A stretch of DNA of 64,000 nucleotides from Cyanidiococcus yangmingshanensis (lineage: Eukaryota; Rhodophyta; Bangiophyceae; Cyanidiales; Cyanidiaceae). The stretch covers positions 238,644-302,643 of the forward strand of contig VWRR01000020.1 of assembly GCA_013995675.1 (NCBI GenBank), written 5' to 3'. The position numbers were made by a program, and so were the translations under genes. Under the pieces are notes generated by a model. It was not told where the DNA came from, did no database searches, and worked only from the letters and a program-made list of their open reading frames with translations. Shown piece by piece: positions 1-11,350 of this stretch; position 1 is the first letter of the stretch, and every line of letters begins with the position of its first letter.

Positions 1-1321
1 GGTCTCCTGCTGCATTTTACTCGCGTGCGCATTGATGCTGTGGCTCAGGAGGCTAGTGATCTACGCCATGCTGATACCGTGGGTATATTCGAGAGTAGTG
101 GCTCCGAAAAACCGGACCTTGTGAATGATCATCGATGAGTGTTCAAAACCCCTTTCCGATCGCTCGGAGCGAAGGCAACACTGCGCCCATTGCGATCAAC
201 CGTCCTCGGCACTGGAAGAATTGCAAGCATTCCAGCAACCTCCGAACGCCTCCTCCTGTTTGATGATTCCCCTTTGGACGAGTCGTTTCTTTTCGTATAC
301 TGGCGATCCAACTTCATGGCAAGTGCAAGGCCGTGAGGAACAGTTGGGTTCGTTCTGCCACAAGAACGAACTCTACGAAACGTGAGCATGGCTCTTGACG
401 TGAGACCCCATCCGTGCCAGAGATGTACTGAGAGCGCGCGTTCATCATGACAAGCTCGCTGACGCACTGCTCTCGAGTCTGGCGCACGACCAACCGATGG
501 ATCAAGTCGTCGTCTGGCCATTGAAATATATCGACCAGAGTCTCGAAGATGATTCCAGACCTATCATATCGCTCAAGCGAACCACTGCACCAGAAAATTG
601 GTCAAAGCAGGTCGATCACACCCTAGCATGGGCACCTGGATGTTATTGCCGGCACGCGCAAGCGCTGTTGCGCGTCGTGTTCTAGTGAACCCTGCTTGAG
701 CACTCGAGTTGCCTCGATAAAGTCTACGATCGACTACCTCGAACTCAAGTACGTGTCCACCGTCAACAATGACCATCGGTTACGGAATGAACAAATTCAG
801 TTGTTTGGTCGCTTGCTTGGCAACGCGTCAACTTCCTATGGCATAAAAATTCTTTTCAAGACACCCTATCAGAAATCAATCATTATTCGCGTGGCGACAC
901 CCGACACAAACACTTTTTGATCTAGTAGAACCCTCTGCCATACTGTAAGCACCGATCAACCATAATAACGTTATGGTTACGGTATGGAAACCCATCACGT
1001 CCCAGCAAACCCGTCCATGTTGGTCGTGTTGTTCCCAGAGCTCTCCAGTATAGCCCTGCTGCCACTGCTTTGCAACCAAGCGCGGAATTGATGGACCCAG
1101 CCTTGAGATGAGACGAAACTACACTTATATACTCTTCATGAAAACATATGGTATAGGAATGTATTTTTAGGGATCATCCAGACGATCGGCGACGTCCCCG
1201 GGCGTCGCCGCCTCTGCAGGCCTGCACATCGTCCGTGGCAACCCTTGAGCGGCTCGTACAGGCCTGCAACCCGTTGTAGAGAGCAACCGATCAGGTTTTT
1301 GTGAACCAGGAACGGGTGAAT
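1..1321. other. Left-edge region with no recognised gene
   Basis: No protein family is recognisable here. On the + strand, open stretches at about 1-135, 139-336, 404-685 and 696-920 have a protein-like composition. The last three could belong to one gene broken by frame changes that runs in from the left edge, but their lengths are not beyond chance. Just upstream of the eS24 gene there are two copies of a CAGGCCTGCA element (about 1215-1226 and 1259-1268), and a TTATATA stretch near 1124. Confidence 0.35.
1215..1226. promoter_or_regulatory. Palindromic TGCAGGCCTGCA upstream of eS24
   Basis: A perfect 12-base palindrome lies about 95 bases before the eS24 start codon. A ten-base copy of its core follows at 1259-1268. 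The repetition within a short upstream region suggests a cis-element for the ribosomal protein gene. The role is inference from position only. Confidence 0.3.
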
Positions 1322-1711
1322 ATGGAGAAGGCAGCGGTGACGATTCGCACGCGCAAGTTCATGCGCAATCCGCTACTACGCCGTCGGCAGTTTGTGGTGG
1401 AAATCCTTCATCCAGGTCGAGCGTGCGTCACGAAGAACGAGGCGGCGGAGCGCATCGCTCAAATGTATAACTGCGATCCTCAGAACGTTGTTTTGTTCGG
1501 GTTTCGTTACGCATTCGGTGGTGGGCGCACCACTGGTTTTGGTCTCATCTACGATGATATGGACTCTTTGCTTTCGATCGAGCCGCGATACCGCGTCGTC
1601 CGGAAAGGCCTTGCCAAGGCACGTGAGGGGAGTCGCAAGCAGCGCAAAGAGCGAAAGAACCGGGCACTACGAGCTAGAGGAAAGGTCAGGGCGAAAATAC
1701 TTTATGCTTGA
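1322..1711 (+). CDS. RPS24: 40S ribosomal protein S24 (eS24)
   Basis: Small-subunit ribosomal protein eS24, part of the cytosolic 40S particle. The roughly 129-residue product has the family pattern from start to end: a VTIRTRKFMRNPLL-type N-terminus, the conserved segment around VLFGFRYAFGGGRTTGFGLIYDD, and a very basic Lys/Arg-rich tail. Length matches the family. The frame is open a little further upstream from a GTG at 1301, but the ATG at 1322 gives the expected N-terminus and is chosen. The gene is a single uninterrupted exon. It is followed after about 140 bases by the convergent TMEM14-like gene. Confidence 0.95.
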   Translation: MEKAAVTIRTRKFMRNPLLRRRQFVVEILHPGRACVTKNEAAERIAQMYNCDPQNVVLFGFRYAFGGGRTTGFGLIYDDMDSLLSIEPRYRVVRKGLAKAREGSRKQRKERKNRALRARGKVRAKILYA

Positions 1712-1853
1712 TGAGGCTGACTGCGCAGGTTCTCGCGACACGTTGCTGTGTTGGCTGCGTGCCGGTCTCGCTCGACGAACATAGCGCAAGTGAGCGGCAG
1801 ATGGCCCAGCACCCCTCGAGAGGCTAGTGCTCGTGCCTTCGTCGCCGAAGCGT

Positions 1854-2186
1854 TCAAGGACGAACCCCCGCTTCATACAGTTGTATGGCGAACTTGCCGG
1901 TGATTCCGGCGGCAGCGACGGCCACCAGTCCACTCGGTATAAACTTTTTGCTCCGCACGTATCGGCTCAGCATGCTCACCGTGAGCACCACAGAGAGTAC
2001 CGCCGCGACGACTGGTTTCTGCGGTTGCCAGTTGGCGGCAACAGCGATTCCAGCTCCAAGACCAACTCCTGCAACCAGTGATGGTGTCGATCGCTTGCGA
2101 ACATAGCCCGTGACACCTGCAAGCGCCACCGCTAGACCGAAACCTGTCGCTGTCTTGTCGAGCTTGTCCCAGTTCATGTGATTCAT
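1854..2186 (-). CDS. TMEM14 family small membrane protein
   Basis: A protein of about 110 residues with the layout of the TMEM14/FAX1 (UPF0136) family: four short hydrophobic helices rich in Gly and Ala. The first motif is of the type GLAVALAGVTGYVRKRSTPSL, followed by a glycine-rich second helix with AGVGLGAG. Members sit in organelle envelopes; plant FAX proteins export fatty acids from plastids and animal TMEM14 proteins act in mitochondrial haem and lipid transport. Which applies here cannot be told from sequence. Two ATGs, at 2186 and 2177, are possible starts. It converges on the eS24 gene. Confidence 0.8.
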   Translation of the reverse strand: MNHMNWDKLDKTATGFGLAVALAGVTGYVRKRSTPSLVAGVGLGAGIAVAANWQPQKPVVAAVLSVVLTVSMLSRYVRSKKFIPSGLVAVAAAGITGKFAIQLYEAGVRP

Positions 2187-2283
2187 CGAAGAAAAACAAG
2201 TTGATGTGGTTGAGAAGGAGCCTCTGAAACCAATGAAGTAACGCCTGCTTCCTCTCTATACTGATCGTTCCGCGTTGTGTCCG

Positions 2284-2629
2284 TCAGAGCGATATGGTCA
2301 CCGGACCAGACGCCAAGCGGACTGGTGTCTGCGGCTCGGCACCGCCCCGCCCGTCGAGTGTGCTTTTCGCAGGAGCGCTTCTGTCCCAGAGAGGGGTTGC
2401 TCGCGACAATGCGTCGAGTAGTTGCTCGTTTTGAATCAGGTAGTTTGTAGTCTGATGAGATCCAAACGATCCAAGCGATCGCACCAGCGAGAGCTGGGAC
2501 GTAAAGCGGTTTCGTTTTCGGGAGCAAACGGCGACGGTGAGACAGTGCCAGCGGCTGGTCTTCTCGCTCCGAGAAGTAGCGATGCGCGTTCCTCGCTTGG
2601 CCACTGGTGGATGAGTGTCTGGAAAACAC
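2284..2629 (-). CDS. Possible small single-pass membrane protein, frame-broken
   Basis: Not recognised as a family. The minus strand reads into a hydrophobic helix (around PALAGAIAWIVWISSDY), then changes frame near 2444-2446. It continues as a polar tail (LIQNEQLLDALSRATPLWDR) to a stop at 2284. The change is +1 and can be fixed at an AAA run, like the breaks in recognised genes nearby. No convincing ATG is seen, and the 5' end would overlap the divergent helical-repeat gene. This may be a small organellar membrane protein or may not be a gene. Confidence 0.3.
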
Positions 2630-4586
2630 TCTGGAAAGATATACGAATGGATCGCTCTCACGAGAGTCTATGGCGTGAACTGCAGCTCCTGCTTAAGATC
2701 GCTCACGAGGAGCGTCTGTGGGAGTGCATCTCCGTCGACGCTTGGTATGCAGGCTGCTGACTGGCTATCGCTTTTGGAGCACCTGTTTCGATCCTCGAAA
2801 CCAGTTCCGCGGGCCGTTTACGCTGCGTTGAGTTCTTGGTTCTTTTACAGAGCAAACACGGCGTCTGTAGGTGATCGGGACCCGTGGAGTGCCCTCTGCC
2901 AAATGTTGGTCCATCAAGCGAGTACAAACAATGACGCTCTGACGCCGCTGCTTGCATACGTTGCCGCAGGGATGGACCGCAGAAGATGAGTCCTGGTTGC
3001 GAAAGGAGCTCGATGAGCGCACTTGGGCACTTTTGATAGCAGATGAGACCGAAATGCGTGGTCGCGAGCTTGCGATGACCGGCCAACTACTTCTGGCGAA
3101 GGGTTGTCTCCAGCTTACTCTAGAGCGGGCCCTGGAATCGGTTCATCAGCTGGAAAAAGAGGCCGCCACTTGGGTCTTTGGTGCATCTAATGAGCGTGAG
3201 GGTCATACAATGTTGACCAAGGGACCTCTGCAGACGACAGAGACCCTTATCGACAAACATCGGGCACTCTGTACGCTGATCGTGCGCTTGCTTCGCGATT
3301 CGACCGTTGCATCAACAGGTCCGCTACGATTGCCTGTCCAGCTGTTCACCTTTCAGTCCATCACTTGGAACCAGATTGATTTCTATGGAGAGGCGTTGGA
3401 CTCGTCTCCGATACCGCCGATGCTCTGGCTTCATGTCCTGCCGTCGTGGCATCGCGATATCCTACAGGTTTGGGATGCCTGTATCAAGCGTTTTGGAATA
3501 GCAACGTTGCCAGTCGTGACAAAGTGGCTAGACCAGGCGGTACGTAGCGGTCCGTGTAACACGATGCTTCACAGGCTGTTGTGGCGAGCGTGTCGAACTG
3601 TCGGCATTGCAGCTGCATCGTCCGTTGAGCGTTGTCTCCGAGCACACTTGGATGAGGCGATGTCGGATGGAGGTTTTGATCAAGGTGCGGATATCGCCTG
3701 GCTTGAACTCATGACCAGTGCATATCAGTCGCCGGCAGCGTGGTCTCTCATGGAATCAGGTATGACGGGACTAGTGACGGAAAAGCTTGCTCGCCTCTTT
3801 GTATTCGGCGAGTGCGCTGTAGAGAAGCGCACGCGTATTGCCCAAGTGATCGCTGCAGTTTCCTATGCGGCCCGCGACGCACACGCCCTCGAATGGCTAG
3901 CACGACATATTGAACACGACGAGAGCATTCGTAATGTCCTTGGGCCTCTTCTGGAAGCGCTCGCCCATCCGCGAGGATTCGCCTTGGAGTGTTTCACGCC
4001 GTCTGATGCCGCTCGCTCGGGACGCAAGTCCGATTTGGAGTACAGACCATCGCTGAATCGTCCGAGTCATGAGATATCCGCGACCATGATGAATTGCTCG
4101 AACTGCGAACCGATGACCACCAAGACGCCAGGCCACTTGGTTGCAGATCCAGATGATCGACCAATGGCTACTGATGACGCAGCTCACGTGAGCGATCCAT
4201 GTCGGCAGGGCGTGGACGCAAATGCAGGTGCAGTGGGGGAGCCTCGGGCCCTGCACCATCACTCGCCAGTCGAAGCGCTGGCTTCCGTGGAATACACGCC
4301 ATACCAATCGGATCGAATACCAGCAAGCGTTTCAACGGGCCCAAAACCGCCTCTGTGGACGCCAACCCTGCAACCAAATAGCGCACCGCTGACGAACCCA
4401 GACACTGCATGTGTATCCGCGGAGTGGCCTGAGCAGCGTCGAGTATCGGTCGATGATGCGTCGGAAGCATCCGTTGAGGCGCTTCTTGACCAGGTCCTCG
4501 AGGTGACCCCGTCACCGGAGCCTATCGAGCATCCATCAGGCAGCGAATTCGATCCTCAAACGAGAACGATGGATGGAAATGAATGA
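2611..4586 (+). CDS. Uncharacterised helical-repeat protein, two +1 frame breaks
   Basis: The main part, from about 2970 to 4586, is a 540-residue open frame rich in amphipathic leucine helices (for example LHRLLWRACRTVGIAAASSVERCL), suggesting an alpha-solenoid. It ends in a polar, probably disordered Pro/Ser/Thr tail. Coding-like sequence extends upstream in two other frames. One runs from an ATG at 2611 or 2647 to about 2745, then another to about 2970. The two joins are both +1 and sit at GG (2744-2745) and GGG (2969-2971). I treat all three pieces as one gene of roughly 650 residues. No family is recognised; a pre-rRNA-processing solenoid of the Rix1/PELP1 kind is only one possibility. 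Confidence 0.6.
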
Positions 4587-6222
4587 CGCCGAATGGGTCT
4601 GTCTCGTTGGAGGGTATACCCAGCGACTTGAGGATACTTTCGGAGAACCATTCATGTCGCAACATCGCTGAAGACGAGGCGAGATATCTCGATGAAAGTG
4701 ATCGTTCATCAATATCGATGCAATCACCCGACGTGAAATTCAAGGCAGCGTTCCCATGAACAGTGATTCCCTGTCACGGGAGAATCTACTCTAAACGCTC
4801 TCGACTTTGGGTATATTCGCTGCAATGTTCGATAACCTCCTCTGCTCGTCGTGGACAAATACGAAGAGCAGCATTCCAGAGGCCGCGGCCTCGAGCCATG
4901 GCATGGCGACTTGTGCGAGTTTCACGCAAACAGCCGGACAATTTCGGTGATTCAAACCGAGTTTCATGGACAGGCGCTAGTCTGGTATGAAACGTGTCAG
5001 CGTATGAGCATACGTAGTTCCGCGACTCGGAATGCGTTCCATCTCCTCAGGCGGACCTGCAAAATAATCCCTTGCAGGCACTATCTAGGTCGAAGACCAG
5101 GCTGCTGGCGTAAACCCGAGCACGACTCGAGCGTATCAGTGAGTTCGCGTGCTCACGAAATCTGTCTGGCCGATGACTCGAGGCGTTTTGCGAAACGGAG
5201 TACCAGATATAACCGGTGCTGGGCTTTCAACGCCCCTCTCGATGCATTCGTGTTGGTATGCACCAAGTTGCGATCTCCAGCAATGGATCAGAGACGTCTC
5301 GCGACCCGCTGTTTTTGGGTATGCTCTTGAACGTATCTGGACGAGCGGATCGTCTGCGCTGCGGAAAGGTTTGTGTCCTGATCATTGATATAGGGGGCGC
5401 CAACGAGTCCGTTTTGAACCGACACTTACTGGAGCGTCAATCCTTCCAGAGCGGCTCCTCAGCATATGCACGAATTCGGTGCTGCTAGAGCCACCTTTGT
5501 GGAGCGTCACGCTTCGCCGACGTCTGAAGCAACCCCTGGCATGGACGTTGGCATCTCGAGAATGCATCCATAGACGCGATCAGCACTCCCTGATCAATGC
5601 CTGGATCTGTGAGATCATCGAACGCATATGCTTCTGCAAATCAGAAAGATCATTCACTAGTAGTCTTGAAGGCTCTCGTGTCCTGAATTGAACCCATTAT
5701 CATCCCACAATCGAATATCTCAAGGAAAAAAATGTTCCGCTCATCAGCGTAGCGACGTTTTCTCGATACTCGACAAAAGTTGTCGCCTATCATTCGATCT
5801 TTTATGGAGCTGATCAACTCGATGGAAGGCTCTGTATTTAGCGTAGGCTTGATACGCGAAAGGTAGGACTTGGAGCTCGAGTCGCCCTACTCACCTGAGG
5901 TTCGTCGCCGGTCTGGGCTGCGCTCAGGGATGCAGCATGAAATCGTGGCAGCGTGCCGAGTCCCATTTGCATTCTTTATGACAGTATTGTCGCAAGTGTT
6001 TCTTCGGATGCTTCTACTGCTGGATTGCCGTTCTCTTCCGAGAGACCAAGGACTGCCGTTGTCATCACGAGTGCCGACTTGGTTTGAACGTAAAAACATC
6101 GTTTGGCCGCGCTCAGTGTGTCAGGAATCTATCTTAGTTTCAGTTGCTGGACTTTTCTTGAGCGGCTTTGAGGTCTGCGCGCTGGTCACGGACGGTGGCG
6201 GCCCGCAGCGAGAGGTCTCGGT
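4587..6222. other. Gap with no recognised gene
   Basis: Only short open frames, none with a recognisable family or a length beyond chance. From about 5870 a + strand frame with a hydrophobic stretch (ILVSVAGLFLSGFEVCALV, near 6125-6180) may be the 5' part of the coiled-coil membrane protein that follows, in a different frame. Confidence 0.4.
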
Positions 6223-8066
6223 GTGGGCATGGCGCTCGCCACCGGCCTCGATCGTCCTCTGGCAGGCGCTGGACTCGGATTTTCAAGTACGTCTTTCATC
6301 TTGGTTCAGTTCCAAAGACGGGCGTATTCTCAGAGGTATAGATACTCGTTTTCATGCACGTTTGAGGTTCATTTTTGGCGCAGGTACCGGCGAAGGTATG
6401 TCTCGTTGGATTTTGCGTCGATGAAGATGACGAGCTTGCGAGGGCAATGCCCTTCCGGCGAAAGCCATTTTCAAACGTTTCAAAACCCAAAATATGCCTC
6501 GATCGCTGTTTTGCGTAATGATCAGGTACGAAACAGACCCAGTGGTCGCATCTGGACGCCACAATACCTGCAGGGGCACTATCCGCGGTCTGCTCAGCGG
6601 TATGTTGCTGTGCTGCCGGTATTGGAGCCACTGCAGCGATGGCGTCTTGATCCATTGCTTTCGTTAGCTTTTTTGGGATTGGTTTGTTTGAATCTTTTGA
6701 TTTGGTTCTGGAGAAGAATCGCTTTGATTAGACGGATAGAGGACACAGACGACCTCCGACTGGATACCAAGTTGCATTCAGTCTCATTGGGCGTAGGCGA
6801 ACGACAGACCGGTGTCTGGAAAACACCTGGAGTCGATGAGCTGCGGCGCTCTATAGCGCGCCCTGAGCAACTCGATTCCAGGGTGACGGCTCAAAGCCAA
6901 GCAACGAGCGATCCCCTGACTTCAAACTGTATTCCAAACGTTGGGTTTGGAGAAACGGTGCGCCAACTCAGCAAGCGACTTCGAGACCTGGAGAAGCTGG
7001 TTGCTGAAAAGGAGGCACAGCAGGCGGCACTTGAGCGTGAACGACGCGAGCTAGAACAAGTGCATTTGGCAACGAAAGCACAACTTCAGGCCTGTCAGCA
7101 ACAGCTCACCCAGTTGAAACAGGTGCACAAGCAACAGGTGAAGGAATGGAATGAAAAATGGGCTGTCTATCATGCAGAGACAGCTGATCAGGTTCAGCGG
7201 TTGAAGACTCAAGCCAGAGAGCGTTTTGCAGTCTCTACGATCACAGCTACAAACGATGACGGAACAGGCCAAACGATGGCAAGCACGGGCTCAGGCGCTC
7301 TCTGCTCAGCTGGAGACGTTGCGCTCGGATCTAGAAACCGTTTCTCAACAGGAGCAGAAGCTTCGAGAAGAAGACTCGGAGCGCTCGCAACGATACAGTG
7401 CTCTGTTGCGTACCTGGAAAGAATTGCGCGCAGAATGTGAACAGAAGCAAAGTGTGTTAGATGCGCGAACGTTAGCGCTTGACAATGAACGGAAAGCGAG
7501 AATGCGTTTACAGCGTCAAAACGCACAGCTTCGACAGCAAATCCAGGCCTGGATAGAACACTACCAGACGCAGGAGGCAGCGTCGGTTTCACCGATCGAT
7601 TCCGAGGCAAAACCGACCCCAGTGAGTGAATCCGCTCCAGAGTCATCGACAGAGCCTGGAGAAGTTGCCGACATGGAACCAGGACCGACTGTACCTGAGC
7701 ATGTTGCTTCGTCTGTTACGAAAACTGCATGGGACGATCTCGAGTCGCAAACGACGTATCCAGCTCGATCAAGTGGATCACGTTCTAGAGGTGGGATTCT
7801 TTCGACAAGAGTTTGGAAACGCAGGGACCGAGGATGCAGCAAGAACGGCTCACGGCGCTCACAAGGACTCTGGAGCAATGACTGAAACGGACCGAACTGC
7901 GGCCACGACAGCAACAGGTACTGCTGCCAAAACAGCACATCCAACGACAACCGTTGGGCCGGCGCCATCTCCGACAAGCGAGAAGCAAACCGAGCAAGCG
8001 TCCGGCACTGATCTTTACCAGAGCAACAACAATCGTGGTACGAGCGATAACCATGACCATCCCTAG
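6223..8066 (+). CDS. Predicted membrane-anchored coiled-coil protein, frame-broken
   Basis: Not assigned to a family. The first frame contains one strong transmembrane helix (LLSLAFLGLVCLNLLIWFW, near 6655-6710). It leads into a long heptad-repeat coiled coil of Glu/Lys/Gln/Leu (from about 6950). At a TTTT run (7224-7227) the coiled coil continues in the +1 frame to about 7550, followed by a Pro/Ser/Thr/Glu-rich segment. Near a GGG at 7793-7795 it seems to pass to a third frame and ends at 8066 in a Thr/Ala-rich tail. The layout fits a tethering or golgin-like protein. The true start is unclear: ATGs at 6223 and 6421 are both possible, and more N-terminal sequence may lie upstream in other frames. 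Confidence 0.5.
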
Positions 8067-9350
8067 ACGGCACCAAGTTTGAGCATTTCTTGTCCGCTGC
8101 AGCCCGCACTGAGTCACGCGGACGACATCTCAGAATGATCATCGAGTTGGCTGAGCGTCGATCCCATTCTTGGACTCAGACGAGTGAAGACTTGTGTTCT
8201 ATCGAGCCGTCATCACAGCCGTGTAGATGGAGGAAAACCAGTCCTCTGGCTACATTCAAGCGATCGGAGGATTCCAGCCAGTTGTCGAGATGCGTTGACC
8301 GCAATGCTCACTTCTTTTTTCAAACGAATCGTTCACGAGTGTCACGCTTCTATTCATTGAGAATAGAGTGCATGCGCTCTCGCTCGATGCTGCAGAGGCC
8401 AGCCAGAGAGACTCACCAATGAACATGGCCCAACACCAACCAGGGACTGATGGCTTCGTCTCAATGGTCATCACGAATCGGCTTGACCGCATCCAGCCTC
8501 TGGAGCTGAGAGCCGTCAATCATCGACATCTACGGGGCGAACGAGGCGGTCGCAAGGCTCGCTCGTCGATGTCGGTTGTTTCGGCCGAGTGGCTCCAGGT
8601 CGTTGCCCAGAATCAGGGATGCTCATGGGCATCGCTTGATGCAATGCCATGCCGAGAGCGTTGCTTTCGCTCAACGATCCAGTTGGTTGGCACCGATGAT
8701 CTCGTAGGTGGTAGCAGTATCTGGTGTCGTGTTGGATCTGGTAAACAACAGCGTCCTTGGGTTTGTCGATTCACTCGAGAAGCCTCGACGCGAATGTCCC
8801 AGAAACATGCCAGACGAGTGACAACGCCAACAGACATTGGACAAGTGCGACGCTGGACTCATACTGCTCCATTGAGTTCCTGTTGAGACAGAGCCAGCGG
8901 CGCGCCCCTATAAAATGAGATGCATCGATTCTGAGTGTGCTGGCCACAAACACCGTCTCAGCTGAGCAGAGTCGAGTTCGCGCAGACGATGTTACGGTCA
9001 CGCTCCTGGTTGGTAAAGGCGTCGAGATGCACGTTGGCGCGCTTTCATCGTTGACGACATGTGTTTCATTGATAGCTTCATGGCGCTCAGGCTCGTTCGA
9101 TGCTCTTTGACGAATTCGACGGTTGCTCGAGAGCCAGTCTATACGACGTCGAGGGCAATAAGGCATGCCGTAACCTCTATTCCTGCGGGCGTTGCGAATA
9201 GACATCTGCGGATCGCGAACGACTTCGATATCCGTAAAGCTTTCGATGCAACCAAGAGAGTCAACATTGATGAGAGAGGGAACTACCCAGCGCTGATCGG
9301 GGCATCGTTGCACTGCTTTGGGTGCTTGGCCCGCTTCTCCGTAAGAATGC
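8067..9350. other. Gap with no recognised gene
   Basis: Open frames of up to about 180 codons on either strand (8368-8886 +, 8771-9313 -) show no family signature. I see no tRNA and no repeat. It may hold the shared 3' region of the two converging genes on either side. Confidence 0.4.
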
Positions 9351-10780
9351 TCAGTTCATCGAGTCCAAGGCCAGAGCCTGCAACGTGAGCGAGTATCCTG
9401 ATCGAACCGAATCATGGCTACTCGTTCTAAAGATAAGATTTCGCCATCCTCGTGGTTCAGGTCTAGCTCGCCTGCTCGGCAGCTTCGAAGATGCTCTCAC
9501 CGCGTGCTCACGGCGTTCGCCCTCCTCTAGGTCGCGATTCCAAGGACGCGGTAACCGAAGCAGTCTACGCAAGGACGCAGAATCGACAATATCCACAAAC
9601 AAGTCCATTGAGCGATTGCCAAATACCAATCGGCTAAGGATCTGCTCCCACTCTGTGGTGCGAGGAGGCCATTGCGCCACTTTGGCGTGAGGCCAGGAGG
9701 AAGACTCTCCCACTGCCGTGACATGGTCGGACAAGCGGCTGTCGGGGCTCCTCTGCCGCATGGCCATCTCGCTTTGAGTGCTCGCTGGTGTCATTGCAGT
9801 CAGCAAGTCGGTGGTCCTAGACCATCCTGCATCTTGGACGGTGTCGCTATTCTGCTGGAGCGAGCTCATCTCAGCGACTGCTGCGATCAACGGCGCTCGA
9901 TCAACAAGCGTACTTGAATCCATTCGGTGCTCATGGAGTTCATCGACGGTAGTCGTGCCGAGCGCCCCCGATACACTGATCACGGCACGTGCGTCTGCAC
10001 CCTCACGACGATCATCGGTATCCTGTCTGTTCGTATCGGAACCAGTAGAGACGGCTGACTGTTGCCGAGGAACTGTCGCGTCTCCCGGTGCAGACACTTT
10101 GACGACTTGCTTGGCCCCCGCGACAGCTCGTCCTTGTGAGGTAGCATCGCGCTGCACCTCGGCGCCGTCTTTGGATGCCCCGTTCGAGTAACGTAGGCGC
10201 AGATACGGGTGTCGAGTGATACAGCGACCGCCCCAGAGCCATACTGGTCGATCAGCCGGCAGCGTAACTTCGCCTTTGAAGCTCTCTACGTACTGCGACT
10301 CGCTGAGTCGAATTTCGCCGCCTTTGACATATCGACAGAACTCCGAAAAGATCACGGAGAGATTCCAGTTTTGGAGCCGTCTCAAACACATGATCACAAG
10401 CCCAGTATTGTGACCGCCGTCTCGGCAGTGGATGAACAGAGGATGGTTCTGCACGTCCACAATACAGTGCAGGATCGTAGCAACTTTGCTACGCTGTCAA
10501 CGTAGGAACATCCTCAAACTTTTCTGTCTGCCAGTGCCAAAGTCGAACTTGCTCGTTCCGACAAAAGTCACTCAGGTCTGCGGTCGGTGCCTTCCGCTGA
10601 CAAGGTCACGATAGATCGCAGCTGAAGGCGCCGTAAAAAGCGCCAGTTCTTCAGCGTTGGGTATGCACCACGATAGAGGCCGTCTTCGACGATCCCAAAC
10701 CGGAAAGGCGTCACCAACGCGGGCAGTTCCCAGTCCGGCATCTGCAACAGTCCGAGGGACGTCGCTTGCCAACGCGCCAC
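9351..10780 (-). CDS. Siw14/OCA-like protein phosphatase family member, two +1 breaks
   Basis: Member of the plant/fungal atypical dual-specificity phosphatase family (Siw14, OCA proteins), whose active members cleave inositol pyrophosphates. The N-terminus has the family opening (FRFGIVEDGLYRGAYPTLKNW), then the segment ending in a signature region. The expected catalytic loop HCxxGxHRTG reads HCRDGGHNTG. The nucleophile Cys is kept, but Arg of the CX5R motif is Asn (AAT). Two frame changes are needed, near 10590 (a GG run) and within 10489-10497; both are +1 and both restore the family spacing. A ~250-residue Ser/Thr-rich extension follows the domain. The start could be either Met of M-A-R-W or the later M-P-D-W. 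Confidence 0.75.
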
Positions 10781-10846
10781 CTGACCAGTACAACACCACT
10801 GAAAAGAGGCAGTCCAAGAGCGGTTCCTCGATCTATATTCAGCCTG

Positions 10847-11350
10847 TTACACCTTGAAGCCCGTAGACCTGTCGTCGAACAAAACGAAAACGTGTCGTGC
10901 TCGAGCGCCATAGCTCAGCCTGGCATAGGCAGGGTGCGTTCCTGGCCAGCGACCGCCCGGCACCTGGTGATAGCATGCCGAACAGGTGCCGCCTATCGTG
11001 TTAGGCCAGACCATGACCCTGTTTCTGGCTATGAACACTGGTTTTGGTACCGCACAACGACCTCCCTTCATTAGCGTCGGGTTGTCGTTTAGCCCGAGAT
11101 TCCAGTCATCTATGGAGCGGTGCAAACGCCGTATCGTGTCGAGGCAGGGAACGGATTGTGACGCGTTCGATCCTCCGTGGTGCAGGACCGCGCTTTCCAT
11201 CACCTGCTTGCATGCGCTCCAAGTTGGGTGGACGCAAGCCTCTATGACCACGGTACCTCCGCGGGGTACATGTGCGGTAACCAGAACATGCCTCAGCTGA
11301 GTCGCATCAACAGAATCGTAGGCGACCCCCGACGCTGTACTCCAGAGCAT
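10847..11350 (-). CDS. Hypothetical protein
   Basis: A 167-codon frame opening with ATG, directly upstream of the Siw14-like gene on the same strand. Its product has scattered Cys and His residues and no recognisable domain. The length is only slightly above chance for this base composition, so it may not be real. It could also be 5' sequence of the phosphatase gene in another frame. Confidence 0.22.
   Translation of the reverse strand: MLWSTASGVAYDSVDATQLRHVLVTAHVPRGGTVVIEACVHPTWSACKQVMESAVLHHGGSNASQSVPCLDTIRRLHRSIDDWNLGLNDNPTLMKGGRCAVPKPVFIARNRVMVWPNTIGGTCSACYHQVPGGRWPGTHPAYARLSYGARARHVFVLFDDRSTGFKV

Noticed and set aside
7192-7231. Short 40-base intron in the coiled-coil gene
   Set aside because: GT...AG ends can be found, but removing one T from a TTTT run restores the heptads without an intron, and 40 bases is very short.
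10489-10570. Programmed +1 frameshifting at stop codons (TGA C, TAG C) as in ciliates or antizyme
   Set aside because: Breaks in the CCCH and ATP23 genes must occur well upstream of any stop codon, and several sites fall in homopolymer runs. Extra inserted bases explain all cases better.
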